NCBI GenBank assembly: GCA_032164295.1
Contig: JAJHTX010000001.1
Coordinates: 2,542,001-2,606,000, forward strand
Direction: 5' to 3'
Source of the DNA: Inonotus obliquus
Lineage: Eukaryota; Basidiomycota; Agaricomycetes; Hymenochaetales; Hymenochaetaceae
Length of the DNA stretch: 64,000 bases
Below the pieces are notes generated by a model. It worked only from the letters and a program-made list of their open reading frames with translations, was not told the DNA's origin and made no database searches. A program made the position numbers and the translations under genes. How positions within the stretch are numbered: the stretch's first letter is position 1; every line of letters begins with the position of its first letter. Positions 13,065-26,774 of this stretch are shown here, piece by piece.

Positions 13065-13130
13065 GATGGTCGTTTGAAAGAATCTTTCGAGTTTGGGATT
13101 ATTTTGTAGAGGCACTCAAAAGGGGGGCGC

Positions 13131-13138
13131 GACGCGTC
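13131..13138. promoter_or_regulatory. GACGCGTC palindrome in eIF3k/WDR5 divergent promoter
   Basis: An 8-bp palindrome containing the MluI-box core ACGCGT. It lies 67 bp from the eIF3k start and 53 bp from the WDR5-like start. The same 8-mer occurs in three other promoter regions of this window. In ascomycete yeasts ACGCGT is bound by MBF; a role here is inference. Confidence 0.4.
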
Positions 13139-13190
13139 TTGTCCAGCCGTCCCCATTCAACATTGCATTGCACTTCACAACAAAAACCCG

Positions 13191-14632
<1,442 letters not shown>

Positions 14633-14749
14633 CATAGTGTTGCAATATTGCTTTTATTTTTAGTTGTAACTTAAGTAATATGAGGCAGTGACTTCGTGCG
14701 ACTGTCTGATCTGGTGTTGTTGCGAGATGCGCAGTACATATCATATTAT

Positions 14750-14784
14750 AGAAAGAATTGGAAGGTGCAAGAATATGCTGTTCT
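14750..14784 (+). promoter_or_regulatory. Step-type heat-shock element candidate upstream of polyubiquitin
   Basis: GAA triplets start at 14751, 14761 and 14771, exactly 10 bp apart, followed by TTC at 14781 in the same register. This matches the known step-type HSE layout (nGAAn, 5 bp, nGAAn, 5 bp, nGAAn) bound by the trimeric heat-shock factor Hsf1. It lies about 100 bp upstream of the TATA box and 290 bp upstream of the ubiquitin start. Polyubiquitin genes are classically heat- and stress-induced, which fits. Confidence 0.55.
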
Positions 14785-14868
14785 CCCGCAGCGGTGTACT
14801 GCCAGTACTGCCAGTGAGTCAGCCGTGTGAAAGGTCTGCCGATTTCAAACTCCGACAAGGCGATGACC

Positions 14869-14876
14869 TTATAAAT
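14869..14876 (+). promoter_or_regulatory. TATA box of polyubiquitin gene
   Basis: TTATAAAT sits about 95 bp before the 5'-UTR intron and is followed by a CA/pyrimidine-rich stretch (about 14890-14960) suitable for transcription start. A strong TATA box fits a stress-inducible, highly expressed gene. Confidence 0.55.
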
Positions 14877-14964
14877 CCGGTCATGGGTGGCGTCCCCATC
14901 TTCCCCTCATACCACAACCACATCGTCCAACAACAAACCGTTACTCCCACCCAACCCCATCGAT

Positions 14965-15034
14965 GTAAGTATATAATACGGCAATGTCATGCTAGAGCTC
15001 GTATGGACTGACATACGTGGCTTATCGCGTCCAG
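14965..15034 (+). other. 5'-UTR intron of polyubiquitin gene
   Basis: A 70-bp GT-AG intron with the donor gtaagt, ending at ccag, four bases before the ubiquitin ATG. The last exon bases plus the donor G form an ATG directly followed by TAA, so an upstream start exists only in unspliced RNA. Leader introns are common in fungal polyubiquitin genes. Confidence 0.6.
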
Positions 15035-15038
15035 TATC

Positions 15039-16159
<1,121 letters not shown>

Positions 16160-16319
16160 GTGCTTTACTATACGATATTTGTTGTACACCCCAGGCTATA
16201 ATTTGTCATTGAATGGTAGATGATGCATGATGCACATGTTTAACTCTGATTCGGGCCTATGCAGTGAGACGTTCAACTTCGTGTGTATGAGAAGATACAT
16301 TGCATCGAATTTACAAGGA

Positions 16320-17277
16320 TTAATTTGTGAAAGTTGTGAATGTCGCCAATTTGCGCCGCCTGGACCGTCCATGCCTCGTGTTATAGTTATCTGATTCTGC
16401 AGAAATCCTTTCATCTACTTCCTTGCAGTCCGGATGTACCGCCCAGTGCCGAGTACGTCCCTCCGTTCTTTTGAAACGTCTATTGCATCCATAGCAAAGG
16501 TACGGTCCTGGTACGCACTCGTGAATGGCGGCATGTCCTAATGCATCAAGTCAAATTGTCAAACATGGTCAGGTAAAGCCAGGAGACGGAACTCACGCTT
16601 GACGTCGTGCTTTCGTTCGGAGGTGTGCGGACATATAACACACTGGTATGCAGAATGTCCCTTTGAATGTATGCTCCGCACGAAACATTCGAGGTAGTCA
16701 AGCTGGCCAGGCTGATGCAGAATGAATACTAGGTATTGCAAGCGAAGACACCGATGCACATTATTCCTTACCTTTCTTCCTGGTCTTCGCCTCACAGGAG
16801 ATGCGGGTTGGGGTGAAATGGAGATAGTCTCAGAAGCGCCGCTCTCCCTTGGGGAGGCCGCTGGCGAGGGTCCTGACAGACTCGTCTTTGGCGTAGTTGG
16901 TGTTTGGGGCTCGCGTCGAGGGTCCGCAGATTCCGCCTCGTCGGCGCAGCTTGGAGTGTCCCAGATAGTCGTGCACTCGAAAAGGAATCTTAATCCTACG
17001 GCATCATCCATTGGGAACTGTCGTAGGTCCGAACTTTCGACCTCCGGCGTGTTCTCGGCTGCACGACAGGATGCATGGTCAGCATGCTGAGGGGGCAAAA
17101 ACGAGAATAAGATAACAAACCCAACCCCTCGCGAGCCCTACTTTCGTATGCCCTGCGGATGAGCTCTGCATCTGCCTCCGGAAACGCGGGTCTCAGCACT
17201 GAAAGCCCCGACCTTTCAACTGCGGCGCTGAGGTTCAAAATGAACCTGGTTGCGAAGACTTTCATCTGGGGATCCAT
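16320..17277 (-). CDS. C2H2 zinc-finger protein, putative transcription factor
   Basis: Exons 17142..17277, 16772..17058, 16597..16711 and 16320..16537 close to 251 aa. Removing the third intron creates two adjacent canonical fingers, each C-x2-C-x12-H-x3-H: Cys165, Cys168, His181, His185, and Cys194, Cys197, His210, His214. The intron splits the Arg180 codon just before the histidines of finger 1. Residues about 80-135 are Ser/Pro/Thr-rich (QTPTTPKTSLSGPSPAASP), typical of a disordered regulatory segment, and a basic cluster follows finger 2 (RHGRSRRRK). There is no signal peptide or membrane segment. Nuclear DNA binding is inferred from finger type; target genes are unknown. The gene is convergent with polyubiquitin and has a long gene-free upstream region. 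Confidence 0.72.
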
Positions 17278-19221
17278 CGCTAATGGTAGGTGCGTAGATG
17301 AATATGGAGGCGGAGGGAAGAGGAGGAGGTGACGGTGGGTATAAATCCATGGAAAAAAAGGGAGAAGCAGCTAATGAGGTCGCCGTCGTTGTGCGTCGGG
17401 GACCGTCGAATGAATTGATAGGGTTCGTAGGTTGGTGTTTAGGCGTTTCAGAGTGAAAGCTGTGTCTTCTAGAATTTATTAGACAATGCTAAGGTTCTCC
17501 GATCAGTGTTCCGCGCTTCTGTCGAGAAGTTGAAGAAGGCACGCCTGCAAGAACTTTTTCCAGATTTTTTCCTCTCCGTTCGTCGCTTGCGGATCTTCGA
17601 GAGAGAATCTCTTGTCGTCATCCTAGATCTCCAAGCGTCATCTACTGCTGTCCATAAACCTGTCGAGAAAACTCACCATTTTCCGGGATAAAGGAAACCA
17701 GTCATAACGCGGAATCTTTTCTCGCTTTTCCCGATCGGTTGCAGTCGGTTGCCGACGACTCTTGGAACCTTGGAGGGTGGCCCACACGTTGGAGCTGAAC
17801 GCGCGGTTTGCTTCCCGTGAAGAGATGGATTGCCGTCAATATTTCATCGGCACTTGAGATCAGAGTTACCCGACTCTATCTTTATCATGATGCCTCGCAT
17901 GTCGAAGGATAATCCGTTGGAGAAGCACTTTCCTGCTCTTCGTCTTATGAGCGTGGAGTGAGACGACATGCTGCTGAGAAGATTCATACCTTACGTGTGG
18001 GAGTTCTCGCTATTAGGACGGGGCATCGCAGCGCAGGAAATGACTGATATTGGCAGCGTCAAGGATATCGCATTCGTTGTATTCGTGACGCGAGGCATTG
18101 AACCCAACCCACACCCACCCACACGGTTTCGCTAGCTTAATCCTTTTGTTAGGCATCTAGATCCTGATATGCGGTCCTTCGGACAGTATGAGTCACAACC
18201 AAGGTCTCCAATGCTTCTCCCATTCTTCGACGACTCGGAACTTGTGAGCGGGCCGACTAGCTGATATCTAGGCAAGCAATCTATCGACAAAGTCGTTGCC
18301 ACCCATATTTCGTCCCTTTTTTTTTCGCGAGTTTCCTAGCTTCGTATTACCCTGCATTGTCCCTGCAAGGATTGTCTTAAGTTTACCTTGTTATTTTTGT
18401 CAAGCAAAGATTGACACTTCTCAACTTGCGTTGTCGAGCGTGGTGCGGATGAAAGCATCTTCAATTCATGTGCAGGCAGGCGCCTCGACGACCCTTTCCC
18501 ACGGTGGCTATCTTCTTTTCTTCCTTTTTTTGCTTCCGTTCAGCTTCTGAAGATGCATACCTGTATTTGGTAGCAAATTACTGTAGGGCTTTGTTACCTA
18601 TATCAATTTTCTTGACTAGATTTTCAAGACCGATTTGATGGATCGACGTTTCCGATTCCTCGTGTCCTCGCATGATCATTTTCATTATCCAGCGCTCCAT
18701 CGCCAAGTGTAACAATTACCTATAGCGTGTTTCACTCCGCTTACATCTGCAATGAAATCCGGAACAAAGGTAGTATAAAGCCATGAAACCTATGAAAGGG
18801 TATTGCACATGTTATCCCAGGAGTCTACGTCGAAGAAGTCACGGTTTAGTGTCGTGCTTCCGCATCTCGCTTCTCAACATCTATTCGTCTCGTCGCGCCA
18901 CCCCAATCTGCCTCAGATTGTAAGCGACAAGAAACGCCGCCAAAAGCACCCTACGGAATATCATCGTCCCTTATCAGTCTCTTCCCCGACTGAGATAACT
19001 AAGGCAGAACACTCACATCCTGATTGAGCTGTTTTTGATAGGTGTCCGCTGTTGGTTGCGTCGACCTCTCCAGTATCTTCAGGAACGTTGACTTCTCGTT
19101 CTCTGGATAACCAGACGAAATGACCGGTGTCGATACACGATTTTCATACACAGCAACAAATCGCGAGAAGGGTTGTCAGTGATTCTTTCTCGTCCATGAA
19201 GTATCACATATAGTTTCACAC
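17278..19221. other. Gene-poor upstream region of the zinc-finger gene (1.94 kb)
   Basis: No open frame here has recognisable similarity or a splice pattern that extends it. The few ORFs (17506-17691, 18296-18550, 18803-19027 on +) are short, low-complexity or Phe/Leu-rich by chance. A CA-rich run (acccaacccacacccaccc, about 18102-18120) and several T-rich stretches are present. As the largest empty interval in a dense genome, it may hold regulatory DNA for the zinc-finger gene or a non-coding transcript, but sequence alone shows neither. Confidence 0.5.
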
Positions 19222-22200
19222 TTACAGGACGAGCTACAAATACAAGAGAAGCAGTCAGGTAAGACTCATGGGATTCGAAAGGAAGACGAAGGTACTTACC
19301 AAGGCAAGATGACCACCTACCACGGGACGAGCCCTGAAAGATTCCGGCTCCGCATTCGTAGTTTCATACCAATCACCAAACGGCTGGGCTCCCTGTCCGC
19401 TTGCAGCATAGTTCCTCACAGCATCGATAAGCAAATCGCGGGCGTCCGTGTCCGACACCAATCCTGCCGTCCAAATTTCCCAGTCTTGAAAAACCGCATC
19501 AAGCAATTAAAATGGACGTTCTATTTACGAGGATGCCAGAAGCAACCAATATATTACTTACCGCTCTTGGTGAAGGTGTGGCTATTGGAGTCAAATGGAT
19601 CAGCCGAAGCAGAAGTTCGTCTCGGAGGAATCTACGTACCGTGTATCTAGAGGCACCCCGAATTCGTTGTTGACGCCCTTGTACCACGCCGTCTCTGCAT
19701 TTGCCAATCAGTGCGTGGTACAGAATCTAAAGAGACCAGGCGTACGCATGTCATAGATAGACTGCGGGAATAAGTTGGTCCTCAGAAGCTTATCGGCGTA
19801 GAGATTATACGATAGTCCCCAGCTGCGATGTGCATTAGTGAGTGTTCCACTTCTTGTGGCAACAACCTACTGACCTAGAATCATTGCCATACTTATCTTT
19901 GGTCAGCATCAGGTTCAAGCTACCGAAATGGAATGTGACTTACGTTTAACGTGAGGTGGTCGGAAGCAATTGCAAGGCTTTGCCATTGAGTGACATACTC
20001 CGAAGCAATTGACTACATAGGGAACAGAATTCCGTAAGTTTTAAATATAAAATCGGAAAATGACTGAGTTTGTACTTTATAGTTCGATTCTTTTTCAGTG
20101 TCACCGAGCAGCGCGGAAATTAAGGACATCGCCTTAATGCCGATAATTCCTTTGATCGCAAGGTTCGTTTGGTTCTCAAGTTGACCAGCGAAGTCATCGG
20201 TACTGAGTTGGTTCTCGGGGATGAGTGAGTCAGTGATAAGAAACTGGGTCCATTGATCCAATAGATAGTACTGAGTAGGAAGGTTAGTCTGAGCTGAGTG
20301 AGAGGCCCCGACAAAGGGATAAGCATACGTAGGTGCTGATCAATGTGTTATCACCCGTCGCCTGTGTATAGCTCAGGGCCATGATCACCATGTTGCCGCT
20401 CTCTGATCCAGTTCACTCATCAGAATTGCTCTAGGGTGTGAATTCCGCATGGTCCTCACGTACCCTCAACAGGCATTATTATTCCGTCTCCTGTAACAAA
20501 TCGAATGTATCAAAAATTTCTTAAAGACCGCGACCATACACTCTCACCTTCATTGTGGCCTAGCGCCCTGGGATAATGAGTTCCTGAGTGGACTATTAGC
20601 CATGAACCACGATGGGATCACTAAGAAACTTACCAAGATCATGTAGCGCATATCTATTCGGGAACTGCCCAGTCGCTTGGTACCTGAAGACAGGTTCCAG
20701 CAGCAACCGACCGTATTCAGGATCCGTATACAGGAATAACGGCCAAGTAGGGAAGATGACATCGACTGTGTTCATATTCTGGGTGCTGAGGTTTCAGAGA
20801 TACGGTACATGACGAATGTCTGCGGATGGCTTACTCCATTGCTGGAAATTTCTATGAAACATTGATTAGCAACTTAAATTAATTGATATCTGAATCCCAC
20901 CTTTCATGAAAATCAGGACATCACTAGTATCGAGTGAGCCGTCCGAATTTCTGCTGACTGTGAGTTCCGTCGAAGCAAAGGCCTGACGGATGGACAACGA
21001 TACTATGGCTTCATAATTTTCGGAGATGGCAGAGGCATCTTGAGACACTTTTTTTTTGTCGTCGAATTCAGTTGCAGATGAAACCGCATTAGGATAGTCC
21101 TCATGGAAGAACGCTATCTGTGGTGGTCGATATATCGAGTCAGAGTTTCCTAGTGCGCCCATGAATAAAGAGAGACATACGGTATCCGTAGGAGTAGCGT
21201 GCTCGCTGAGGAAATATGGACTCCTATGTTCCGTTTGATTGTTTTCTATGATGTACTCGACGACTGGATCGCGGATGTGTCCTACTGAGAATACTACTGG
21301 TGATGATGCTTCCTGAACACTGCCAAGGTCCTGGGCGAAGGCAAGGACTGGCCAGTTGTCTCCAATCGCTCGAAAGTCTGTGTCCTCGGAATTATCAAGA
21401 ACACCGTTGTTGATGAACTGCGCACGAAGATCCTCGTCCGCTCCTGTCTGGTACGTCGTTCCAGTAGACTAACGAGCAGTCATTAGTGGTGTTATTTCTC
21501 GCGTACATTCCGCAACTGACCCTTGCTATGGAATAAAATGCGGAGCCGTCTGAAGCAATTTACGCACCCTTTAGGAACCTTCGTGTAGCTGGAAAGTATG
21601 CACTCACGCTGGATACGGTCCCTAATCTCACCAAAGACGGTCTGATTCTCAAGTTGTATTTGATGTGTGATTACATCGCCGACGCTAGTCGACCAGTTGG
21701 CAATGAGAGAGTTGTCTCCAGAAACCCATTCACCAGAAATATCGGTGTAGACTTGCACAGAGTGGGAGCTGCCATCATTTGAGGCCGCAGAAAGGGAGAG
21801 GTAAGAGAATGGAATAGATTGCCTGAGCAAGTCGCTGGGCTAAAGCATCCAGACGGGTCAGCAATGTCTCAAATACAGAAGTTGAAGTATATGCGCACCT
21901 CCACTGGGCTGAGGAAGTTGGCAGTCAAGTCGACTGGCCCTGCCGTCAGGACGAAAATACTTTGCGTCGAGGTGAACTGATAATACAGGACTCCAAATCA
22001 ATGACTTGTGTCATTCGCAGCGGGAGTGTAGTCTCACCTCAAGACTACGTTGCACAGCTTTCAGCGAACCGGATACGTTAGGGACCCCCATAAAATTATA
22101 TGCCTGACCATCTACGCGAATGTATCCTGCCCAACCGAGCGTCTAGGAACGGCATCGCAAGTCGTCAAGGCACCAGGCTCAACGAAGAATAGACGAACAT

Positions 22201-22415
22201 ACCGAACCAGTCCAGAAAGAGGACCATGCACCGTTTAGCGCAGTACCTTCACCTTGCATGAGCCATGCTGACAGATATGGAGTTCTCACAGCTAAAGGTA
22301 CGGCGGGCGGATTGAAGGGAGTAGCCGTCCAGCTCACCTGTGCCCGTACCACAGTCGCATACAGGAACGCAAGTCCGAGTGTGACCCATGTTTTCAAGCT
22401 TGTACTCAAAGACAT
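19222..22415 (-). CDS. Secreted glutaminase A-like protein (GtaA; DUF4965/DUF5127 family)
   Basis: Extracellular enzyme family that hydrolyses L-glutamine to glutamate and ammonia. The N-terminus is a clear signal peptide (VTLGLAFLYATVVRA, cleavage near AQ), followed by the family opening VSWTATPFNPPAVPLAVRTP and YLSAWLMQGEG. Roughly 15-20 small exons on the minus strand carry the rest in order, including DISGEWVSGDNS, YQTGADEDLRAQFINNG, IAFFHEDYPNAVSSATEFD, FPTWPLFLYTDPEYGRLLL, HYPRALGHNEG-like, YYLLDQWTQFLITDSL, DDFAGQLENQTNLAIKGI, YADKLLRTNLFP and QDWEIWTAGLVSD. The last exon is only LVL-stop (from about 19222). I found no frame break in the segments examined, but not every splice site was fixed exactly. 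Secretion and nitrogen scavenging are inferred from the family. Confidence 0.88.
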
Positions 22416-22981
22416 ATTAAACGAACGAGCAGCACGTCAAGGAGAGCGTGCTCTGCTCGAGATACTGGTAAATGAGAGACGAAGTTGGAGAAAGGAGGGT
22501 TAGATCACCTCGGTGAGAGGCCCAAGAATATCAAATAAGATGGCGGAAAGGGCACCACTTTGCCGGCCGGGATGGCTAACCTAAGCTGTATATCTCTGGG
22601 CAGCGGCATCTGATCAGAGAGCGTGTGCTCTTTGCTCGCTGGCAAGAGAAGCGCGATGGAAGACTGACTGAAGATGAGAAGAGAAGAGACCTTGGGCTTG
22701 TCCAACAACGACTAAGAATCAAAATGGCAGAGCCTCAATATTGGCATCATTATCCAAACCTAGCGTAGACCATTCGGACGACGCAAATAATAAAGGCCTA
22801 TGTACCCTTGATGGTAGTGTATGATAGACAACTGGGCAAACCTTTCTGATCGGCGACCTCCGACTTGCCCAAGCTCACGTAAAAATAGAACATGCTACAT
22901 TTCTGATCGACAAAAAAATATTGACACAGGCAAAAGGCCGTCAAGCTGCTTATTTCAAGAAAAAAAATGTAAACAAGAACG
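22416..22981. other. Intergenic region between glutaminase start and CAP gene end
   Basis: This 566-bp interval is the promoter side of the glutaminase gene and the 3' flank of the CAP gene. AT-rich stretches at about 22900-22970 could carry the CAP polyadenylation signals. No supported gene or distinct regulatory motif was seen. Confidence 0.45.
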
Positions 22982-24301
22982 TCAAACCTGGACGTTTTGG
23001 CTGTAGTGACAGAAAGAATTAGTGAGGGATTTAAATGAACAATCAAACTTACGCGAAAGCTCCAATAACATTTCCCTGAGGGAAGTACTCGCACACGATG
23101 TATTTAGAACTCTAGATAAGCGCGTCACAATGGGTGCAAGTGGTCTACAATAGGAACTACTTACAGCCGAGAATATAGTTCCGCCAGCACATGTCGTTTC
23201 TGCACAGCCAAGCTGAGTCGTTCCCTTCCAAACCACTTGAGTGAAGTGAGATGGAGAAGGGTTGCTAGGGTTGTATTCAGCTGCAAATAGCACATATATA
23301 TCATGTGAGGCGTTTAGAAGGCAAGACATTACGAAATTGTACCCACAAACTTCGTCTGTCCATGAGGTCACTGCTCTCGTGATGGTATAATCGCCAGTCC
23401 CGGCTGCCAGGTTTTCTGCGTATATGTGTCATTGTTATACACGCACGTTTCTAAAGAAACAAATAACATACCACCAAACGGCCCGACGGCTCCTCCGGAA
23501 TGCTGGAACAAGCAGCCATCTGACCACCTCTGAGCCGCTGCTGCAAGCGTATCATTCCAAGTCAAGGGAGAGGCACCATGCTGAGCCCGGACTGAATTAT
23601 GAGTGGAAAGGTATTCAGTCACATCAGCACTGAGCGTGTTGGTGCCAGTGGAACCGTTGTCGTTTGAATTTCCATTGTCGTCTGAAGAATCCGGTGTGGA
23701 TTCCGGCGGAGGAGGCTCGGACGAGCTTGGCTCGGGGCTCGGTTCAGGCGAGCTACTGGGCGGGGGCGGGGGTGGAGGCGGCTCACTACTAGTAGTTGGT
23801 TCAGGAGTCGACGTTATGATGGGTGGATCGGAAGAGGTGGTTTGTTCTTCAAATATACTCGTAGATGGTTCTTCAACAGTAGATGAAGTCGAGAAAGAAC
23901 TCGAGGTCGATATCTCCTCGATGGATGACGAAGTAAACGAAGACGTTGAGATTGGTGCCGGATCCGAAGTCGTGCCAGGAACAAAGACATTGCTGAGCGA
24001 AGTCGTGATTACACCCAAGGTACTAACAGCAGATCTTTATTCATTCGTTACAGAGTTAGAAATGATTGCGTCGACTAGTATAATTGGGCACTCACGCTGC
24101 ACTGGACGTACTACAAGCACTCGAACTAGTAACGCCTTCCGTGGGGGACTTGGTCGGGGCTACCACGGCACCCCAAGGGTTTCCGCCCATCTCATACCCA
24201 GGCCATGCCGTTTTCCCCCTGCATCTACGGGGGGCGGCGATCACAGAGGATACCTGAGACAAGGCGAGAGCGAGCGCTACAGAGCCGAGAAGATGACGCA
24301 T
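22982..24301 (-). CDS. Secreted CAP-superfamily protein (PR-1/SCP-like) with Ser/Pro-rich linker
   Basis: Secreted CAP proteins in fungi bind sterols or lipids; the substrate here is unknown. Exons 24096..24301, 23472..24022, 23347..23415, 23165..23280, 23053..23111 and 22982..23000 close to 339 aa. A signal peptide (LLGSVALALALSQVSSVIA) is followed by a roughly 180-residue Ser/Thr/Pro/Glu-rich linker with a polyproline run. The CAP domain starts at VTEYLSTHNSVRAQHGASPL and contains W-x-DTLAAAAQRWSDGC, ENLAAGTGDYT, SHFTQVVWKGTTQLGCA and the closing CEYFPQGNVIGAFAQNV. The conserved histidine and glutamate positions of the CAP cavity (HNSVR, ENLA, HFTQ) are present. The linker is probably O-glycosylated. 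The last exon is only 19 nt. Confidence 0.9.
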
Positions 24302-25004
24302 AGTGGGGAAGCGATATGTTGAACGGGTAAAGATGCTTTATTTGTCGGAATCGGCAAAAAAAATCGACGGCCTAAAACTTTGCGGGTTGCGAATGCGAAA
24401 GACTGTTGCGAAAGGACTGTTTGTACACGAAACGACAGGACCGATTGGTCAAAGGCCTAGATAGCCAGCAAAGGGAGACGGTGTCTCACAAGGGAATTGT
24501 GGAAGTGAAGAAAGAATGACTGGTAAAGGAAGAGAAGGCGCAGTTGGGGCATCGGCGCGTTGTCTGCTTATTTTATTGACCGCCATAAGATGGTTACCGA
24601 GTAATGGACCGAGCAATGGGTGGGAGCACGTAGACAATGGCAACCAACGATCGGGGCCATAAATTGACCTAATAAGTCCTCCTGATGAAATGAGAACGCC
24701 GAGGTCATGGCGCGCTTGAGAATATTAATGTTGTTGATGATCAAAGCGGCATTGGCCAGCACCCAGGAAGTTCATACGACGACTGGGAGATGAATAACAC
24801 AGACCGCCTATGATCATCGTCAGTAACAGCAACCGAAGGCTAATTGTTGCCGTAGCGATCGACGTCAACCTCGTGAGGTCCATGACAATACCAAATATGT
24901 AAACCGCATCCCGCCCGACGCGCCGAGAGCGAAATGCGTATATTCCAACACTCATCATGACTTCTCATATTTCCACTCGCAAATTTACTTGATTTATTCT
25001 TGCC
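24302..25004. other. Divergent intergenic region, CAP gene / small unknown gene
   Basis: This 703-bp region separates divergent starts. Minus-strand ORFs within it (24449-24643, 24568-24762, 24725-24958) overlap in different frames and show no protein-like features. Poly-A (aaaaaaa, about 24354-24362) lies close to the CAP start. Nothing else is supported. Confidence 0.45.
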
Positions 25005-25640
25005 ATGTCGATTGCATCCGGAAATAACGAACCGCCGTTCTATCTCCTCACCCAGCCTCTCGCAAACTCATCTATCCAGTCCAACTTTTCTCATCCGGTC
25101 ATCGAGTACCACTTTGCTGACGATCCTCCCTCAAATATCCTTCCAAAATCGGATGTTGAGACGGTTATAATTCTGGATTATGAGGAGTACAATTCGATAC
25201 CAGTTGCTCGCAGTCTGAACTACGGCCTAACTGTTGCCGGTGTGAAAGTAACAGCTGCCCCTGGTGCGGGTGCTGCGCGAGATGGCGAACCGGCACGTAA
25301 CGACAAGATGTACATCATAGAGACGTTGAGCGGTACAGCTAAAGAGAGGTGAGCTTCGTCACTGGATACGGCTGCTGACTTGATTGCTGAGCGACTGTGT
25401 CGTCTCCAGCGGCAGCGGGGATGCTTCCGGTGAACTTGAGGATCCGCAGCAACTCCTTGCGCAATTCAGAGAAAGGTGCGATTCAGATGCGATCTTGAGT
25501 TCCTCATCCTTGCACGAAGAACTGATTTCAAACGCAAAATTCGTAGGAATACCATTCTGAAAAGGATACTGGACCAACCATCTGTGAGACCAGCCAACCA
25601 ACCGTCCTCTGCCGAGGCAGCGCAGACAGACTTTCCTTAA
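25005..25640 (+). CDS. Small conserved-looking protein of unknown function
   Basis: I do not recognise the family. Exons 25005..25348, 25410..25475 and 25547..25640 close in frame to 167 aa. The N-terminal 115 residues look globular: PVIEYHFADDPPSNILPKSD, then VETVIILDYEEYNSIPVARS, a Gly/Ala-rich loop and DKMYIIETLSG. The C-terminal third is charged and probably helical (ELEDPQQLLAQFRERNTILKRILDQPS), suggesting a short amphipathic helix used for binding. There is no signal peptide or membrane segment. The regular splice sites, frame closure and compact spacing (157 bp to the convergent Elp6 gene) support a real gene. Confidence 0.65.
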
Positions 25641-25796
25641 TATCTGAACAAGTTGGACTAGCCTACACTCCTTAAGAACGCATTCCTCTTAATCTTCTTG
25701 TGGTAATATCAAGTTCAACTTCTGTACTGTTACACGAACATGTCATACAGCGAGGCTCTTATACACTTTTTTCGAAACTGTAGACATCAGCTTTTG

Positions 25797-26711
25797 TTAT
25801 AATGCAACAGCACTAGTCCCTCGTCCAAAATAGGTGGCACCGGAGTCTCGAAGTCGATACTGGACTGCAGCACTCCTATGAAAAGTAGTGACGCTCTTTG
25901 GGTCATCAAGAAGGGGACCAGGATGAACTGCGATCTGAGGGTGAGGCGTTAAGGAACAGTGCAGTGCTATCAGTAGAAGTGACACACTTCACCACTAATC
26001 GCGCTACTCCTTCCACTCGCAAGAGGGCGTACTTCGATGTGAACAGCGCATTGTGAAAGTAGTGAACGGTGAAGATCGTCCAAGTTGTCTTTAGTGACGC
26101 GATGATGGCGAATCACTAGAGTTGCATTGCGCTTTAACGATGATCAGAAACCAAAGCGGTTGAAGTGATTTTCTTTACTACTCACTTTGTTACAAAGAGC
26201 TCGAAGTGCCCTGACGAAGCGTTTGATCTCTATTAATGGTGTCCCAGACCATTCGATCAGAGAAACGCCATCAAGAATGACTAAATTCGGTTCCTCGTCA
26301 GCTACATTGGCGACTGGGTCGGCTTCTAGCTGTTCGTTGATTTTATTGTATATTGTTCGTAGTGAGGTAGAAGGGGATGCAAATCCTTCGGAAAGGGCGT
26401 CGACGACGAAAGCGAAGGAGCCTCTCGATGCGTATGTAGATAAATTAGTTGGTGGACTCTACAGGGTCATTTAAGCTTGACCAGACTCCAAGTCACGAAT
26501 CCTGGGAGGTAATACGGACCAACCGAGAGGCGACGGAACGCCAATGGGATAAGACTTGCGAAAATGAGACCAAAACTGACTTTCGGCGAGATGCTTGCTT
26601 TAAATGAGACGCCAGAATGGTCAAGATGATGAACTCAGCCGGTGCACCAAGTCTGTCTGTTACGAGAAGTAGTTGCCCAGCTTTCCGTGGTAATGTTGCC
26701 GGATTGAACAT
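25797..26711 (-). CDS. Elongator complex protein 6 (Elp6)
   Basis: Subunit of the Elp4-Elp5-Elp6 ring of Elongator, which helps modify wobble uridines of tRNAs. Four exons (26520..26711, 26186..26458, 25988..26131, 25797..25934), all joined in phase 0, give 248 aa. The RecA-like fold is readable: GQLLLVTDRLGAPAEFIILT near residue 12, LASHLKQASRRKSVLVSFSQ, then PNLVILDGVSLIEWSGTPL, RFVRALRALC, NATLVIRHHRVT and a final strand set ending YRLRDSGATYFGRGT. As in the family, the canonical Walker A motif is absent. The Met at 26711 starts the homology; an upstream in-frame Met would add 32 unrelated residues. The gene is divergent from Trs65 with 146 bp between starts. Confidence 0.87.
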
Positions 26712-26774
26712 GGCGAGGATAGTAGAGTAGAGAAGTGCTGCCCACAGTGGGATATTTGTTTGCGCCAAACAAAC

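Noticed and set aside
23603..24322. A 239-codon open frame on + opposite the CAP gene
   Set aside because: It mirrors the Ser/Pro-rich linker as Gly/Glu-rich low-complexity sequence and has no domain; the minus strand has a signal peptide and CAP domain.
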